Notes: generated by a model from the sequence alone, not told the origin. 32,596 nucleotides of DNA from Lachnospiraceae bacterium (GCA_021203145.1 JAJQBS010000056.1:1-32596), one strand, 5' to 3'; positions 23,175-31,681 are shown, counted from the first letter of the stretch. Program-made: numbers and translations.

Positions 23175-23948
23175 TCACTCGCCCAGATAAGCAGAAATCA
23201 CTCTGGGATTATTGGCGATCTCCTCCGGCAGCCCGGACGCGATCGTCACCCCATAATCAATCACCTGAATCCGCTCACAGACATTCATGACCAGTGACAT
23301 ATCATGCTCAATCAGCAGAATCGCGATGCCAAAGGAATCCCGGATCGTGTTGATGCACGCCAGAAGCTCCGCTGTCTCCGTCGGGTTCATGCCGGCAGCC
23401 GGCTCATCCAGAAGCAGCACCTTCATATTCGTCGCCAGTGCCCGGACAATCTCCAGCTTCCGCTGCTGCCCGTAGGGAAGACTGGACGCCAGCACGTCCG
23501 CCTTGTCTTCCAGATTACAGATTGCGAGGAGCTCCATAGCTTTTTTCGTGATCGCCTCCTCCTCGCGCCAGAATTTTGGCGTGCGGAAAAACGCATCAAG
23601 CATCCCATATTTTATATCCTTTGTAAAGGCCACCTTTACATTTTCAATCACTGTCATATCATGAAACAGGCGGATATTCTGGAAGGTCCTCGTCACCCCC
23701 GCAGCCACAAACTGATGAACCTTTTTTCCGTTCAGCGGTATGCCCTCCAAAAACACTGTGCCCTCCGTCGGGACATAGACGCCGGTAAGCAGGTTGAACA
23801 CCGTGGTCTTGCCCGCCCCGTTCGGTCCGATCAGCCCGACCAGCTCCCCGGAATAAATAGAAATATTAAAATCCGATACTGCGTGAAGACCGCCGAAGGA
23901 AATTCCAAGTCCCCTGGTCTCCAGTACAGGTGTTTTTGATTCACTCAT
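23175..23948 (-). CDS. livG: Branched-chain amino-acid ABC transporter ATPase, LivG type
   Basis: 257 residues from ATG 23948, which overlaps the livM stop in ATGA; the longer frame to 24023 lies inside livM and is rejected. Walker A GPNGAGKTT, the LivG-type insertion (VTRTFQNIRLFHDMTVIENV), signature LPYGQQRKLEIVRALA, Walker B VLLLDEPAAGMNP and switch His (LLIEHDMSLVM) are intact. It pairs with LivF to drive LivHM. A 37-nt gap to livF. Confidence 0.95.
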   Translation of the reverse strand: MSESKTPVLETRGLGISFGGLHAVSDFNISIYSGELVGLIGPNGAGKTTVFNLLTGVYVPTEGTVFLEGIPLNGKKVHQFVAAGVTRTFQNIRLFHDMTVIENVKVAFTKDIKYGMLDAFFRTPKFWREEEAITKKAMELLAICNLEDKADVLASSLPYGQQRKLEIVRALATNMKVLLLDEPAAGMNPTETAELLACINTIRDSFGIAILLIEHDMSLVMNVCERIQVIDYGVTIASGLPEEIANNPRVISAYLGE

Positions 23949-25081
23949 GCTTTTTCTTCCTTTCCCACCTTGTGCGAAGAGAAATACCGGGAAATCCATC
24001 CCTTCCACTTCGGGATATCGCACAGGGCGAACTCACGGCTGCCCATAATGCCCTTCGGCCGGAACATGATGACGATAATCAGCGCGATGGAGTACACCAG
24101 CATCGGGTAAGTGAATACGTTCTGCAAAAACGATGGCAGAGCGGAAACCCATGCGCCATTTTTGATCGTATAATTCAGGAAAAACATCACCACAGCCGCA
24201 ATCACTGACCCGGTCAGGGAGCCCATGCCGCCCACGACCACCATGACGACGATGAATACGGAATTCAGGATCGAACCGTTGGTAAACGCAAAGGATGTCG
24301 TAGCTAATGCCGCATTGCTGCAGGCATACAACGCACCTGTCACGCCCGCGAAAAATGCCGACACAGAGAACGTCAAAACCTTGTAGTAGCTGACATTGAC
24401 GCCGGATGAGGAGGAAGCGATCTCATTGTCCCGGATGGAGCGGATCGCCCGGCCATATTTTGAGCGGACAAACATAAACATCAGCGTCAGACAGATGACG
24501 ACCGTCAGAAGCGCCACCCAGAGGTATTTAACCTTCTCATCATTCGAAAAGCCAAGCCCCGTCGCGTAAAGCGCGGAGGAAGCGGCCCCCTGCCCCAGGC
24601 CCTGCTGCCCACAGAAGGGGATGTTGTTGATCACGTTGACGATAATCATGCCAAAGCCCAGCGTGATAATCGCGAGGTAATCACCTTTGAGCCGAAGCGC
24701 CGGGATGCCGACCAGCAGCCCGAGTACAGCCGCAAACACACCGGCGGCCACGATGGACAAAAGCAGCACCAGCATGAACGCGGCGCCGGATTTTTCTTCA
24801 TAGACGCCTGCCCGTTCAAAAGCCAGGGAAATCAGTGCGGCGCTGTACGCGCCCACCGCCATAAATCCGCAGTGCCCCAGCGAAAGCTGCCCCAGAAAGC
24901 CCAGCACCAGGTTCAGCGACGCCGCCATGATAATCAGGTAGCAGCACTGCCAGATGGAAGGGACAATGCTCAGCTTCATCCTGCTCCCGCCATTGGAGCA
25001 GACCGCCAGGGTGATCACGAAAAATGCCGCGGTCGCAATAAAATTGGCCAGATATCGTTTTCCAATGCTGTTCTTTTTCAT
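23945..25081 (-). CDS. livM: Branched-chain amino-acid ABC transporter permease, LivM type
   Basis: 378 residues, about 9-10 membrane helices. The N-terminus is longer than LivH; the family block SLNLVLGFLGQLSLGHCGFM and the loop GDYLAIITLGFGMIIVNVIN are recognisable, and the cytoplasmic GRAIRSIRDNEIASSSSGVN is the coupling helix to the ATPases. The final 40 residues are basic and cytoplasmic. Overlaps livH and livG by 4 nt (ATGA), consistent with translational coupling. Confidence 0.95.
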   Translation of the reverse strand: MKKNSIGKRYLANFIATAAFFVITLAVCSNGGSRMKLSIVPSIWQCCYLIIMAASLNLVLGFLGQLSLGHCGFMAVGAYSAALISLAFERAGVYEEKSGAAFMLVLLLSIVAAGVFAAVLGLLVGIPALRLKGDYLAIITLGFGMIIVNVINNIPFCGQQGLGQGAASSALYATGLGFSNDEKVKYLWVALLTVVICLTLMFMFVRSKYGRAIRSIRDNEIASSSSGVNVSYYKVLTFSVSAFFAGVTGALYACSNAALATTSFAFTNGSILNSVFIVVMVVVGGMGSLTGSVIAAVVMFFLNYTIKNGAWVSALPSFLQNVFTYPMLVYSIALIIVIMFRPKGIMGSREFALCDIPKWKGWISRYFSSHKVGKEEKA

Positions 25082-25971
25082 ACCTTCTCACCTACGTTCT
25101 TTCCAAGGATGCCCGCCGGGCGGATCAGAAGTACCGCGATCAGGAGCAGATAGACAAAGGTGTCAGACATGGACGAGCTGATATAGGCGTTCGTGCCGGA
25201 CTGCACAATGCCGATCAGCAGGCCGCCCAGCATGGCTCCGGGCAGAGACCCGATGCCTCCGAGCACGGCGGCGACAAACGCGTAAATGCCCAGGGTCGCA
25301 CCCATGGTCGTAAAAACCTTCGGATACTGCGCGATATACATCAGTGCCGCAACCGCCGCCAGTCCCGCGCCGATCCCGAAGGTAATAATAATCGTATGAT
25401 TGACATTGACCCCCATCAGGATCGCGGCTTCCTTGTCCTCCGAGACACAGCGCATGGCGCGCCCGATCCGGGATTTCTGCGTAAAGAAATATAGAGCTAC
25501 CATAATAATGGCGGAAACTACGATCGTAAGGATAGTCGCGTCACTGATCGACACACCGCCGATCATCCGCGTATTTCCAAAGAGCGTGCGCGGAATCTTC
25601 GGATCCGGGCCGATCATGGGAATCGCCTGCGCCAGATTTTCCAGCACAAAGCTCATCGCGATCGCCGTGATCAGAGACGTCAGCTTATTTCCCTTTTTGC
25701 GCACCGGGCGGTACGCGATCAGTTCCACCAACATGCCGACACAGGCGCAGATGATGCAGGCAGGAACCACGGCGACCCACCCCGGCATCCCCAGGCCGAT
25801 CAGGACCGGGATCAGGAAAAACAGGGAATAGGCGCCCACCATGATAAAATCGCCGTGCGCAAAGTTAATCAGCTTGATAATGCCATATACCATCGTATAG
25901 CCCAGGGCGATCAGTGCGTAGACACTTCCCAGCCGCAGCCCTGTGATTAAAAACTGTATAAAAGTAACCAT
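25078..25971 (-). CDS. livH: Branched-chain amino-acid ABC transporter permease, LivH type
   Basis: 297 residues from ATG 25971, chosen because GAGGGAG lies about 9 nt upstream; the GTG at 25989 contains that site itself. About eight membrane helices; MVYGIIKLINFAHGDFIMVG is the strongest LivH signature, with the coupling loop GRAMRCVSEDKEAAILMGVN. Forms the channel with LivM. Stop overlaps livM start by 4 nt. A 286-nt hairpin-rich gap separates it from the binding-protein gene. Confidence 0.95.
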   Translation of the reverse strand: MVTFIQFLITGLRLGSVYALIALGYTMVYGIIKLINFAHGDFIMVGAYSLFFLIPVLIGLGMPGWVAVVPACIICACVGMLVELIAYRPVRKKGNKLTSLITAIAMSFVLENLAQAIPMIGPDPKIPRTLFGNTRMIGGVSISDATILTIVVSAIIMVALYFFTQKSRIGRAMRCVSEDKEAAILMGVNVNHTIIITFGIGAGLAAVAALMYIAQYPKVFTTMGATLGIYAFVAAVLGGIGSLPGAMLGGLLIGIVQSGTNAYISSSMSDTFVYLLLIAVLLIRPAGILGKNVGEKV

Positions 25972-26053
25972 AAACAAGCTCTCCCTCACTGAATGTCTGC
26001 AGCCCGTATCGTCAGTCCCCGCGAATCACACGCGGGAATTCACAATGCAGGCC

Positions 26054-26237
26054 GCAGGAAGCCGACAAAGCGGCTTCCTGCTCAGACTACGAAGAATCAT
26101 AATACACGCTATCATACGTACTTCGCAGCAAGTGCGAAGTACTGTACTGAATCATTACGAATCATCTTTGAGATATGCCGGCCGCCTCGCCCCACAATCA
26201 GAGATAGGAGGTGTTTCCCCGGCGGGAGGCATATCTC
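26054..26237 (-). promoter_or_regulatory. Three stable hairpins between the binding-protein and livH genes
   Basis: (1) GCAGGAAGCCG/CGGCTTCCTGC, 26054-26081. (2) GTACTTCGCA/TGCGAAGTAC, 26118-26142. (3) GAGATATGCC/GGCATATCTC closing a loop of about 48 nt, 26170-26237, just after the binding-protein stop. No T-tracts. As in other ABC operons this would permit partial termination or RNA processing, so that the binding protein is made in excess. Confidence 0.65.
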
Positions 26238-26257
26238 ATTCGAAAATACCCGGTTGA

Positions 26258-27457
26258 TTACTCTACGGTCAGAGTGCGAACCGCGATCTTTGTCACTTCC
26301 TCGTCTCCCTCATTGTACTCATAGCCCATCAGCACGCCGGTCTTGACAGGTGTACCGGTCTCATCAAAGGAGAAAGTGCCGGTAGCTACCTCGTAGACAA
26401 CGGAGGTATCCGCAAGAGCAGCCTGAACGCTTTCCGCGTCGCTCGCGCCGCAGCTCTCCATCGCCTGCTTCAGGATCAGCACACAGTCATAGCCGAGCGC
26501 GTCAAAGTTGTTCGGCGTCTCACCGTAGGTCGCTTCATAGTTCTCTACAAAGCTTACAGACACATCACTGGTAGCCAGCTCTGTCGAGTAATGGTTTACA
26601 AACAGGAAATCATTAAATACGGAAAGATCCGTGCCCTCAGAGATCGTGGTCTCCGTATTGTCTACGCCGTCCGCGCCAAGCAGCACGCCGTCAAATCCAA
26701 CGCTTCTGGCCTGCGGTACCAGATACGGGCCGGTCACGTCATAATAGAACGGGACAAATACGAGCTCCGCCTCTGCGGAAACCATCTTGTTGAACTGGTT
26801 CGTGTAATCCACCTCGGTCATCGTCGCCACGGATTCTTCCGCAACGATCTCAATGCCAAGCTCCTCGCATGCCGCCGAGAAGGAATCTCTTAAGCCTGCT
26901 GAATAAGTATCCGCCGAGCAATAGACGATGCCAACCTTGGTATAGCCCTCATCCGCCGCATACTGCGCAGCCAGCTCGCCCTGGAAGGAATCCTTGAAGC
27001 AGGCGCGGAACACATAATCCATCTCCGTGGTCAGCGCGTCAGCCGTGCCGGACGGAGTGATCAGCACAACGCCCTCCGAGTTTGCCGTAGAGGTAATGGA
27101 AGAGGTGCAGCCGGACGTCGCGGACCCGATCACGAGCTCAATGCCATCTGCGATCAGGGCATTCATGGAATTCAGGCACTCTGTGGCGTCGCCCTGGTCA
27201 TCCTTGGAAGTAACTGCCAGCTCATAGGCGCCGTCGCTCAGAACCACTCCGCCCGCCGCATTGATCTCGTCGATCGCCATCAGGACGCCGTTCGAAACGT
27301 GCGTGCCGTATACCGCGAGACTGCCTGTCATCGGGCCGATCATGCCGAGCGTAATCGTGCCGACAAACTCCGTGTCAGCCTCCTCCGCTCCGGCATACGC
27401 CGTCATACCCATTACCATCCCCAGTGTCAGGATCAGGCTGATGATTCTTTTTTTCAT
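26258..27457 (-). CDS. livK: Branched-chain amino-acid ABC transporter substrate-binding protein
   Basis: 399 residues. Signal peptide MKKRIISLILTLGMVMGMTA then YAGAEEAD; the mature part is a Leu/Ile/Val-binding-type periplasmic fold (ITLGMIGPMTGSLAVYGTHV, YVFRACFKDSFQGELAAQYA, NFDALGYDCVLILKQAMESC). It should bind branched-chain or related amino acids. Notably there is no lipobox Cys at the signal end, whereas binding proteins of monoderm Firmicutes are usually lipoproteins; a type I cleavage (AYA-GA) would release it. AAAGGAGG is 7 nt before ATG 27457. First gene of the liv operon. Confidence 0.93.
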   Translation of the reverse strand: MKKRIISLILTLGMVMGMTAYAGAEEADTEFVGTITLGMIGPMTGSLAVYGTHVSNGVLMAIDEINAAGGVVLSDGAYELAVTSKDDQGDATECLNSMNALIADGIELVIGSATSGCTSSITSTANSEGVVLITPSGTADALTTEMDYVFRACFKDSFQGELAAQYAADEGYTKVGIVYCSADTYSAGLRDSFSAACEELGIEIVAEESVATMTEVDYTNQFNKMVSAEAELVFVPFYYDVTGPYLVPQARSVGFDGVLLGADGVDNTETTISEGTDLSVFNDFLFVNHYSTELATSDVSVSFVENYEATYGETPNNFDALGYDCVLILKQAMESCGASDAESVQAALADTSVVYEVATGTFSFDETGTPVKTGVLMGYEYNEGDEEVTKIAVRTLTVE

Positions 27458-27493
27458 AATGTTTCCTCCTTTTGATGTGGTTGAAAAATGAAA

Positions 27494-27523
27494 AAAGGTG
27501 CACGAAAAAATCCATGCACCTTT
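27494..27523 (-). terminator. Attenuator-like hairpin in the livK leader
   Basis: Minus strand AAAGGTGCA-12 nt-TGCACCTTT followed by a TTTTTCATTTTT run: a full intrinsic terminator between promoter and livK start, only about 10 nt from the predicted start of transcription. Confidence 0.65.
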
Positions 27524-27534
27524 GCGTTGATAAA

Positions 27535-27563
27535 ATGGTACAATGTTTTTTCCTTTTTGTCAA
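27535..27563 (-). promoter_or_regulatory. Promoter of the liv operon
   Basis: Minus-strand TTGACA (27558-27563), 17-bp spacer, TACCAT (27535-27540). Leader to livK is about 75 nt. Confidence 0.75.
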
Positions 27564-27600
27564 CACCTATTTTAAAAAGTTTTTCCGTATTTTTTAGAGT

Positions 27601-27630
27601 GTGACAAATCCACACCTGCGGGAATACTAT
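27601..27630 (+). promoter_or_regulatory. Promoter of the SpoIID-like gene (candidate)
   Basis: GTGACA (27601-27606), 18-bp spacer, TACTAT (27625-27630), 37 nt before the start. Divergent from the liv promoter. A sporulation sigma site cannot be excluded. Confidence 0.45.
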
Positions 27631-27667
27631 AAGATAACGAACGCATCGAACCAGGGAAACAGAAACT

Positions 27668-28978
27668 ATGAGCCTGACACAAACTAACAGAAACAGCCTG
27701 ACGCTTTCCGCCGCGCAGACGCCTGATTTTCCAGACGGTGATCTGCCGGATATGGGCACACTGCAGGTAATGGTGCTCTCGGAACAGAACGTGCCGGTAT
27801 CCGGCGCGGCCGTCAATATTTCTTTTACCGGAGATCCGGATAGCATTGTCGGAGAAGCACATACAGACCAGAACGGACAGACCGGAATCCTGGCGCTGGC
27901 GGCTCCCCCTGCGGCGTATTCTCTGGAGCCGTCCGAAAGGCAGCCCTACGCCGAATACACCATCCGGGTGTCCGCTCCGGGATTTGAGACCGTCACTGTC
28001 AGCGGATCGGAAATATTCAGCGGGCAGCGCGCCCTGCAGAGTGTAACTCTGCGCCCGCTCACCCCTGATGAGCAGCCCGACACCATCGTCATCCCGGAGC
28101 ACACACTCTACGCCTATTACCCGCCCAAAATCGCGGAAGCCGAGATCAAGCCTGTCAATGTCAGCGGTGAAATTGTCCTCGACCAGGTGGTGATCCCTGA
28201 ATACATCGTCGTCCATGACGGGACGCCGCAGGATTCCTCCGCCCGCGATTACTACGTACAATATAAGGATTATATTAAAAACGTCGCATGCAGCGAGATC
28301 TATCCGACCTGGCCTTATGAAACGCTGATTGCGAACATTCTGGCGATCCAGTCCTTCACGTTAAACCGCGTCTACACCGAATGGTACCGCAACAAAAACT
28401 ACAGCTTTACCATCACGTCTTCCACCGCGTACGACCAGAAATGGGTCTATGGGCGGGACATTTTTGACAGCATTGACGCGGCGGTGGATGACGTGTTTCT
28501 GCATTATCTCTCCCGTCCGAACGTCAAACAGCCCATCCTGACTCAATACTGCGACGGTTCCCGTGTCAGCTGCCCGCAGTGGCTCTCCCAGTGGGGCAGC
28601 GCGTCGCTCGGCGAGCAGGGATATACAGCGGCGGAAATCATCCGCTATTATTATGGAAGTGATATGTATATCAACATTGCCGAACAGGTATCCGGCATTC
28701 CTTCCTCCTACCCCGGCTACCCGCTCTCGATCGGGGCCGTCGGCGCGGATGTGCTCAAAATCCAGGAGCAGCTGAACGCTATCTCCAATCATTATCCGCT
28801 CATCCCGAAGCTCGTGCCGGACGGCATCTTCGGCGAGGCGACACAGGCCGCGGTAAAGGTCTTCCAGTCCGTCTTTGGGCTCACCCAGGACGGCATCGTC
28901 GGCAGCCGCACCTGGTACAAACTATCCGATATCTATGTCGCAGTGACACGGATCGCGGAGGGCACGAGCTTACTCTAA
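27668..28978 (+). CDS. SpoIID/LytB-like protein with C-terminal peptidoglycan-binding domain
   Basis: 436 residues. Residues about 28-130 are a beta-rich, Ig/carboxypeptidase-regulatory-like domain (TLQVMVLSEQNVPVSGAAVN). A SpoIID-like region follows (about 180-310): IPEYIVVHDGTPQDSSARDY, YIKNVACSEIYPTWPYETLI, ANILAIQSFTLNRV, and SFTITSSTAYDQKWVYG. The end is a PG_binding_1 domain (355-425) with GADVLKIQEQLNAISNHYP and PDGIFGEATQAAVKVFQSVF. SpoIID-type domains cleave glycan strands with SpoIIP during engulfment. No signal peptide is visible, so delivery to the wall is unexplained. The 3' end overlaps nrdR by 9 nt, convergent. Confidence 0.8.
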   Translation: MSLTQTNRNSLTLSAAQTPDFPDGDLPDMGTLQVMVLSEQNVPVSGAAVNISFTGDPDSIVGEAHTDQNGQTGILALAAPPAAYSLEPSERQPYAEYTIRVSAPGFETVTVSGSEIFSGQRALQSVTLRPLTPDEQPDTIVIPEHTLYAYYPPKIAEAEIKPVNVSGEIVLDQVVIPEYIVVHDGTPQDSSARDYYVQYKDYIKNVACSEIYPTWPYETLIANILAIQSFTLNRVYTEWYRNKNYSFTITSSTAYDQKWVYGRDIFDSIDAAVDDVFLHYLSRPNVKQPILTQYCDGSRVSCPQWLSQWGSASLGEQGYTAAEIIRYYYGSDMYINIAEQVSGIPSSYPGYPLSIGAVGADVLKIQEQLNAISNHYPLIPKLVPDGIFGEATQAAVKVFQSVFGLTQDGIVGSRTWYKLSDIYVAVTRIAEGTSLL

Positions 28979-29419
28979 AAATTTCTTCAGCTCGTCCATG
29001 AATGTGTTGACGTCCCTGAATTCCCGGTAAACGGACGCGAATCGAACATAGGCCACTGCGTCCAGATCCTTCAGCTTGTCCATGACGATCTCGCCGACCA
29101 CCTTGCTCGCGATCTCTTTTTCTTCCATATTAAAGAGCTCTTTCTCGATCGCGTCAACCGTCTCGCGGATCTCCCGGATCGGAATCGGGCGCTTGTAACA
29201 GGCACGCATGATGCCGGCTTCCAGCTTATCACGGCTGTACTGCTCCCGCGTCTGATCCTTTTTGATGACATTCAGCGGGATCGTCTCGACCTTTTCGTAG
29301 GTCGTAAAACGTCTGCCGCATTCATCGCACAGCCTGCGCCGGCGGATCGACGCACCGTCATCCGCCGGTCTCGAATCTACCACACGCGTATTATCCCGAT
29401 TACAAAATGGACATTTCAT
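28970..29419 (-). CDS. nrdR: Transcriptional repressor NrdR
   Basis: 149 residues, family length. Zinc ribbon Cys3-x2-Cys6 and Cys31-x2-Cys34 (MKCPFCNRDN..LCDECGRRFTT), then an ATP-cone domain (PLNVIKKDQTREQYSRDKL, MRACYKRPI). It represses ribonucleotide reductase genes when dATP is plentiful by binding NrdR boxes. GGAGG 8 nt before ATG 29419. It follows lepA after the 21-bp array; the stop overlaps the convergent SpoIID-like gene by 9 nt. Confidence 0.96.
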   Translation of the reverse strand: MKCPFCNRDNTRVVDSRPADDGASIRRRRLCDECGRRFTTYEKVETIPLNVIKKDQTREQYSRDKLEAGIMRACYKRPIPIREIRETVDAIEKELFNMEEKEIASKVVGEIVMDKLKDLDAVAYVRFASVYREFRDVNTFMDELKKFLE

Positions 29420-29434
29420 AATAAAAACCTCCGC

Positions 29435-29449
29435 GCCTGCTTCGCAGGC
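29435..29449 (-). promoter_or_regulatory. Short hairpin just upstream of the nrdR ribosome binding site
   Basis: GCCTGC-TTC-GCAGGC, 6 bp, ending a few nt before GGAGG. It may influence nrdR translation; no NrdR-box pair is evident here. Confidence 0.5.
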
Positions 29450-29454
29450 AAAGT

Positions 29455-29575
29455 TAATCTGGTTTTCTCAGTCGATGGTCTGATTTCATCAGCCGATGGT
29501 CTGGTTTCATCAGCTGATGGTCTGGTTTCCTCAGCCGATAAGCCGGTTCTATCAGTTAATAGCCCGGTTTTCTCA
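29455..29575. repeat. 21-bp tandem array starting at the lepA stop codon
   Basis: TCA (TGA on the minus strand) recurs exactly every 21 bp at 29573, 29552, 29531, 29510, 29489 and 29468; units share GATGGTCTGGTTTCATCAG-like sequence, and a partial unit follows to about 29455. The first TGA is the lepA stop; 21 is 7 codons, so all six TGA stay in the lepA phase. Confidence 0.93.
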
Positions 29576-31384
29576 GTTGTCATCCAGCTTCAGCACGCTC
29601 ATAAACGCTTTCTGCGGGATTTCTACGCTGCCGAACTGGCGCATGCGCTTCTTTCCCTCTTTCTGCTTCTCCAACAGCTTTTTCTTCCGGGTAATGTCGC
29701 CGCCGTAGCACTTGGCAAGGACGTCCTTCCGCATTGCTTTTACGGTCTCGCGGGCGATGATTTTGCTGCCGATCGCGGCCTGGATCGGAATCTCGAAGAG
29801 CTGGCGGGGGATCTCCTGCTTCAGCTTCTCGCACATCTTGCGGCCGCGCTCGTAGGCGGTGTCCGCATGCACGATGAAGGACAACGCGTCTACCTCCTCT
29901 TTATTGACCAGAATGTCCAGCTTCACGAGCTCGGAGCGCATGTAGCCTTTCATCTCATAATCAAAGGACGCGTAACCGCGCGAGCGGGATTTGATCGCGT
30001 CAAAGAAATCATAGATGATCTCGTTCAGCGGAAGGGTATACTTCAGCCGTGCGCGCGTCTCCTCCATATATTCCATGCCCTCGTAAATGCCGCGTCTCTG
30101 CTGGCAAAGCTCCATGATCGAGCCCAGATATTCGGTCGTCACCATGATCTCCGCCTCCACGACCGGCTCCTCCATATAATCAATCTCAGAGGGATCCGGA
30201 AGATTTGTCGGATTTGTCAGCTCTATCAGCTCGCCATTGGTCTTGTAGACCTTGTAAATCACGCTGGGGGCAGTCGTGATCAGGTCGAGATTGTATTCGC
30301 GCTCCAGCCGCTCCTGGATGATCTCCAGGTGAAGCAGCCCCAGGAATCCGCACCGGAAGCCAAATCCCAACGCCACGGAGGTCTCCGGCTCAAACTGCAG
30401 CGAGGCGTCGTTGAGCTGCAGCTTCTCCAGGGCGTCCCGCAGGTCCGGATACTTCGCGCCATCGACCGGGTACATGCCGCAGTACACCATCGGGTTGACC
30501 TTTTTATAGCCGGGAAGCGGCTCTGCGCAGGGATGTTCCGCGTCCGTCACCGTATCGCCGACCCGTGTCTCTTTCACATTCTTCAGGCTCGCGGTCAGAT
30601 ACCCCACCATGCCGGCGCTCAGCTCGTCGCAGGGGATAAACTGCCCCGGCCCAAAATAGCCCGCCTCCACGACCTCGGCCTCAGCTCCGGTCGCCATCAT
30701 ACGGATCCGCGTGCCCTTTTTCACAGAGCCATTCATCAGCCGGATGAAAATAATCACACCCTTATAGGAGTCATAGACCGAATCAAAGATCAGCGCCTGC
30801 AGCGGCGTGTCCACGTCGCCCCGCGGCGCGGGGATCTTTTTTACGACCTGCTCCAACACCTCGTGTACATTCTCACCGGTCTTCGCGGAAATCCGGGGGG
30901 CGTCCTCCGCCTCGATACCGATCACATCCTCAATCTCGCGGATCACGCGCTCCGGCTCGGCGCTCGGCAGGTCGATCTTGTTGATGACCGGCATCACATC
31001 CAGATCATGGTCGATCGCCAGATACACATTCGTCAGGGTCTGCGCCTCAATGCCCTGCGCCGCGTCCACCACGAGAATCGCGCCGTCACAGGCCGCCAGC
31101 GACCGCGACACCTCATAATTAAAGTCGACATGCCCCGGCGTGTCGATAAGGTTAAAAATATACTCTTCCCCATCGTCCACCTTGTAAATAATCCGCACCG
31201 CCTGCGACTTGATCGTAATGCCGCGCTCTCGCTCCAGATCCATATTGTCCAGCACCTGATCCTGCATCTCGCGGCTGGTCAGAAGGCCGGTCATCTCAAT
31301 GATCCGGTCCGCCAGCGTTGATTTGCCGTGGTCAATGTGCGCGATGATACAAAAATTCCTGATTTTACTCTGCTCTGCTGCCAC
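29573..31384 (-). CDS. lepA: Elongation factor 4 (back-translocating GTPase LepA)
   Basis: 603 residues. GTPase motifs G1 [10 protein letters not shown]2 [10 protein letters not shown]3 DTPGHVDF and G4 NKIDLPSA are intact; the LepA-specific C-terminal domain is present ([20 protein letters not shown] and [14 protein letters not shown]). It acts on stalled or mis-translocated ribosomes. Start is GTG 31384 behind GGGAGG. The stop belongs to a 21-bp array and the 5' leader holds a 13-bp array. Its place after spoIIP is conserved in Firmicutes; here nrdR follows instead of hemW. Confidence 0.97.
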   Translation of the reverse strand: MAAEQSKIRNFCIIAHIDHGKSTLADRIIEMTGLLTSREMQDQVLDNMDLERERGITIKSQAVRIIYKVDDGEEYIFNLIDTPGHVDFNYEVSRSLAACDGAILVVDAAQGIEAQTLTNVYLAIDHDLDVMPVINKIDLPSAEPERVIREIEDVIGIEAEDAPRISAKTGENVHEVLEQVVKKIPAPRGDVDTPLQALIFDSVYDSYKGVIIFIRLMNGSVKKGTRIRMMATGAEAEVVEAGYFGPGQFIPCDELSAGMVGYLTASLKNVKETRVGDTVTDAEHPCAEPLPGYKKVNPMVYCGMYPVDGAKYPDLRDALEKLQLNDASLQFEPETSVALGFGFRCGFLGLLHLEIIQERLEREYNLDLITTAPSVIYKVYKTNGELIELTNPTNLPDPSEIDYMEEPVVEAEIMVTTEYLGSIMELCQQRRGIYEGMEYMEETRARLKYTLPLNEIIYDFFDAIKSRSRGYASFDYEMKGYMRSELVKLDILVNKEEVDALSFIVHADTAYERGRKMCEKLKQEIPRQLFEIPIQAAIGSKIIARETVKAMRKDVLAKCYGGDITRKKKLLEKQKEGKKRMRQFGSVEIPQKAFMSVLKLDDN

Positions 31385-31429
31385 TATCCATATCCTCCCG
31401 GAATGATCCGTCTTCAGTCCGCTGTCGTC

Positions 31430-31582
31430 TGTTCCGGCGTTCTTTCACGGCTATCTTCACAGCCAACTCTCATGGCCTTCTCCCATGACCATCTCTCATG
31501 GCCAGCTCTCACAGCCATCCCCATGGCCATTCCTCATAGCCATCCCTCATAGCCATCTTTTACAGCCAGCTCTTATAGCCAT
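31430..31582. repeat. 13-bp tandem array in the lepA leader
   Basis: About 12 units on the minus strand, typified by ATGGCTATGAGGG and variants (ATGGCCATGAGAG, CTGGCTGTAAAAG); two units are 12 bp. Each carries purine-rich GAGGG/GAGAG and, in many, ATG. Confidence 0.88.
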
Positions 31583-31613
31583 TTATCGCGGACGTCAAAG
31601 TTATCTCTGGCTA

Positions 31614-31622
31614 AGTATAACA
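31614..31622 (-). promoter_or_regulatory. Extended -10 promoter of lepA-nrdR (candidate)
   Basis: Minus strand TGtTATACT after an AT-rich stretch, no strong -35. A start about 31607 would put the whole 13-bp array in the leader, of about 220 nt. Confidence 0.4.
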
Positions 31623-31681
31623 CAATCCTGCAAAGAGATAAAATGGAATTTTACGAAATTTATAAAAACAGGCTCCCTTCC

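Noticed and set aside
27375..27566. Leader peptide for liv attenuation
   Set aside because: Phe-rich rather than Leu/Ile/Val-rich, weak ribosome binding site, and it overlaps livK out of phase for most of its length.
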